This document shows, piece by piece, positions 39,837 to 40,646 of a DNA stretch of 40,646 nt. The stretch comes from a virus, in IMG/VR virus record IMGVR_UViG_3300042519_001561, positions 1 to 40,646 of that record; one strand, written 5' to 3'. Position numbers and translations under genes: made by a program. Numbering within the stretch: position 1 is the stretch's first letter; every line of letters starts with the position of its first letter. Under the pieces are notes generated by a model. The model saw nothing but the letters and a program-made list of their open reading frames with translations. It was not told the origin of the DNA and did not search any database.

Positions 39837-40618
39837 TGATGGATGAGATAACAGCAGAATTGTTGCGGGAAGTTTTGGAGAAGTATCGCACTCCAGACCC
39901 GAAGATTGTGGGCAAGTTGCCTAAGGGTGGAGTTACTTTGTCCTTTGTCGGGCACGGTGCCATCACGGAAATTTTGATTCAAGTTGACCCTTTGTGGTCG
40001 TGGGAGCCGTTGGAGATTCGCGACGGTCGTCCAATGATTCATGTGGAGAATGGCATGGCAACAATGTGGGGACGCATGACGATTCATGGCAAATCCATGA
40101 TTGGTGTCGGTTCAGTTAGAGCAGATAAGCCTGAATATGAGAAGGAAATTATCGGCGACTTTTTGAGAAATGCCAGTATGCGTTTCGGCGTTTGTTTGGC
40201 GCTTTGGCAAAAGGGTGAAGCCGAGCGCGGTGGCGATTGGTCTGATGCTCCAGTGAGGAAGGCTTCATCGCCTCGTCAGGCTCCTGTTCGTGGCGCGGGT
40301 GAGGATGAGGACTACCTCAGAGATGCTTTTGAAGGCTTGAGTGAAGTGCCTGTGGCGACGAAGGTTGCTCCGACGGCGAGCACTCAGAAGTATCCACCTT
40401 CGGAGAAGCAGATGACTTTGATTCGCAAGATGATTGCAGACAAGGGTGTGCTAGACCCTATGGCTATGGCTTCTGAGTTGCTCGGTCGCAAAGTGTCTGC
40501 TTTGTCTGATTTGTCAGGTAAGGACGCTTCTGCTTTTATCGGTGATTTGATTGCAATGAAACCAAACCAGAATCCACAGCGGGAAATTTTCGCTGACCCC
40601 ACCGACGAACCTTTTTAA
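39836..40618 (+). CDS. ERF/Rad52-like single-strand annealing protein
   Basis: 260 residues with two ATG codons in a row. The N-terminal 130 residues have the annealase pattern LSFVGHGAITEILIQVDPLWSWEPL, then MTIHGKSMIGVGSV and EIIGDFLRNASMRFGVCLALW, like ERF-type proteins of actinophages. A Pro/Ala/Arg linker leads to a conserved C-terminal helix pair (SEKQMTLIRKMIADKGV, ALSDLSGKDASAFIGDLIAM), also common in these proteins. With the YqaJ exonuclease it forms a recombination module. Confidence 0.78.
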   Translation: MMDEITAELLREVLEKYRTPDPKIVGKLPKGGVTLSFVGHGAITEILIQVDPLWSWEPLEIRDGRPMIHVENGMATMWGRMTIHGKSMIGVGSVRADKPEYEKEIIGDFLRNASMRFGVCLALWQKGEAERGGDWSDAPVRKASSPRQAPVRGAGEDEDYLRDAFEGLSEVPVATKVAPTASTQKYPPSEKQMTLIRKMIADKGVLDPMAMASELLGRKVSALSDLSGKDASAFIGDLIAMKPNQNPQREIFADPTDEPF

Positions 40619-40646
40619 GTTTCTTCAAGAAAGAGTAGTTATGTCT
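40619..40646 (+). other. Window edge: inverted repeat and likely start of the next gene
   Basis: TTTCTT-C-AAGAAA (40620-40632) precedes an ATG at 40641 cut by the window end. The remainder cannot be judged. Confidence 0.3.

Noticed and set aside
1-40646. CRISPR arrays, insertion sequences, integrase or attachment sites
   Set aside because: No regularly spaced repeats, transposase, integrase or tRNA-end duplication were seen. Absence of an integrase here does not show the phage is virulent, since the window is partial.

Overview
The window is one continuous stretch of a tailed double-stranded DNA phage (or prophage) genome with siphovirus-type organisation. Every gene I accept reads left to right. 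Base composition is intermediate (by eye near 50% GC), with many TTG, GTT and GAT codons. The host is probably an actinobacterium. The support is a secreted protein with long Thr/Ser runs of the kind common in actinobacterial surface proteins (33642-35381), a proteasome-beta-like hydrolase, and head and tail proteins resembling those of actinophages. This host call is inference; nothing in the window identifies a species. Terminase large subunit and portal are not here and presumably lie to the left, because the window opens inside a MuF-type head morphogenesis gene.

Layout. (1) 1-12365: MuF C-terminus, then a run of large accessory proteins with effector-like domains: two ADP-ribosyltransferase-like proteins, two HExxH metallopeptidase-like proteins, an XkdF-type prohead protease fused to a zeta-toxin-like kinase, a DUF6321-like plus ParB-like protein, and an LPD29-like protein. 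Small companion genes sit between them. Seven consecutive large proteins share a ~20-residue tag with core RSxAxRYAAxxRW. (2) 12367-12922: a promoter, a winged-helix gene, a structured leader and a terminator-like hairpin. (3) 12923-17413: scaffold, decoration protein, major capsid protein, head-tail connectors, HK97 gp10-like protein and tail terminator. (4) 17401-18608: a Com-like zinc ribbon, a second promoter, a secreted lytic transglycosylase and a small head/tail-associated protein. (5) 18608-28368: two paralogous tail-tube proteins, tail assembly chaperones joined by a -1 frameshift (G_GGA_AAA), a 1574-residue tape measure and a large distal tail protein. (6) 28368-33628: a mosaic of tail-fibre-like genes, four of which end in C1q-like domains. 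(7) 33642-35381: a secreted PA14/GLEYA-like protein with a Thr/Ser linker and acidic repeats. (8) 35572-36739: lysis cassette with three small membrane proteins and an M15 peptidase. (9) 36769-40618: an HTH protein, a metallophosphoesterase, a proteasome-like Ntn hydrolase, a YqaJ-type exonuclease and an ERF/Rad52-like annealing protein.

The most interesting signal is the shared tag in region 1. My working model, which is inference, is that it marks proteins for loading into the prohead, so that they are ejected with the DNA like T4 Alt or the long polyvalent proteins of other phages. Here the polyvalent protein would be split into separate tagged polypeptides. The prohead protease itself carries the tag between its protease and kinase halves, which suggests tag recognition or cleavage is tied to head maturation. 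Tag copies differ at many codons but almost only synonymously, so selection acts on the peptide.
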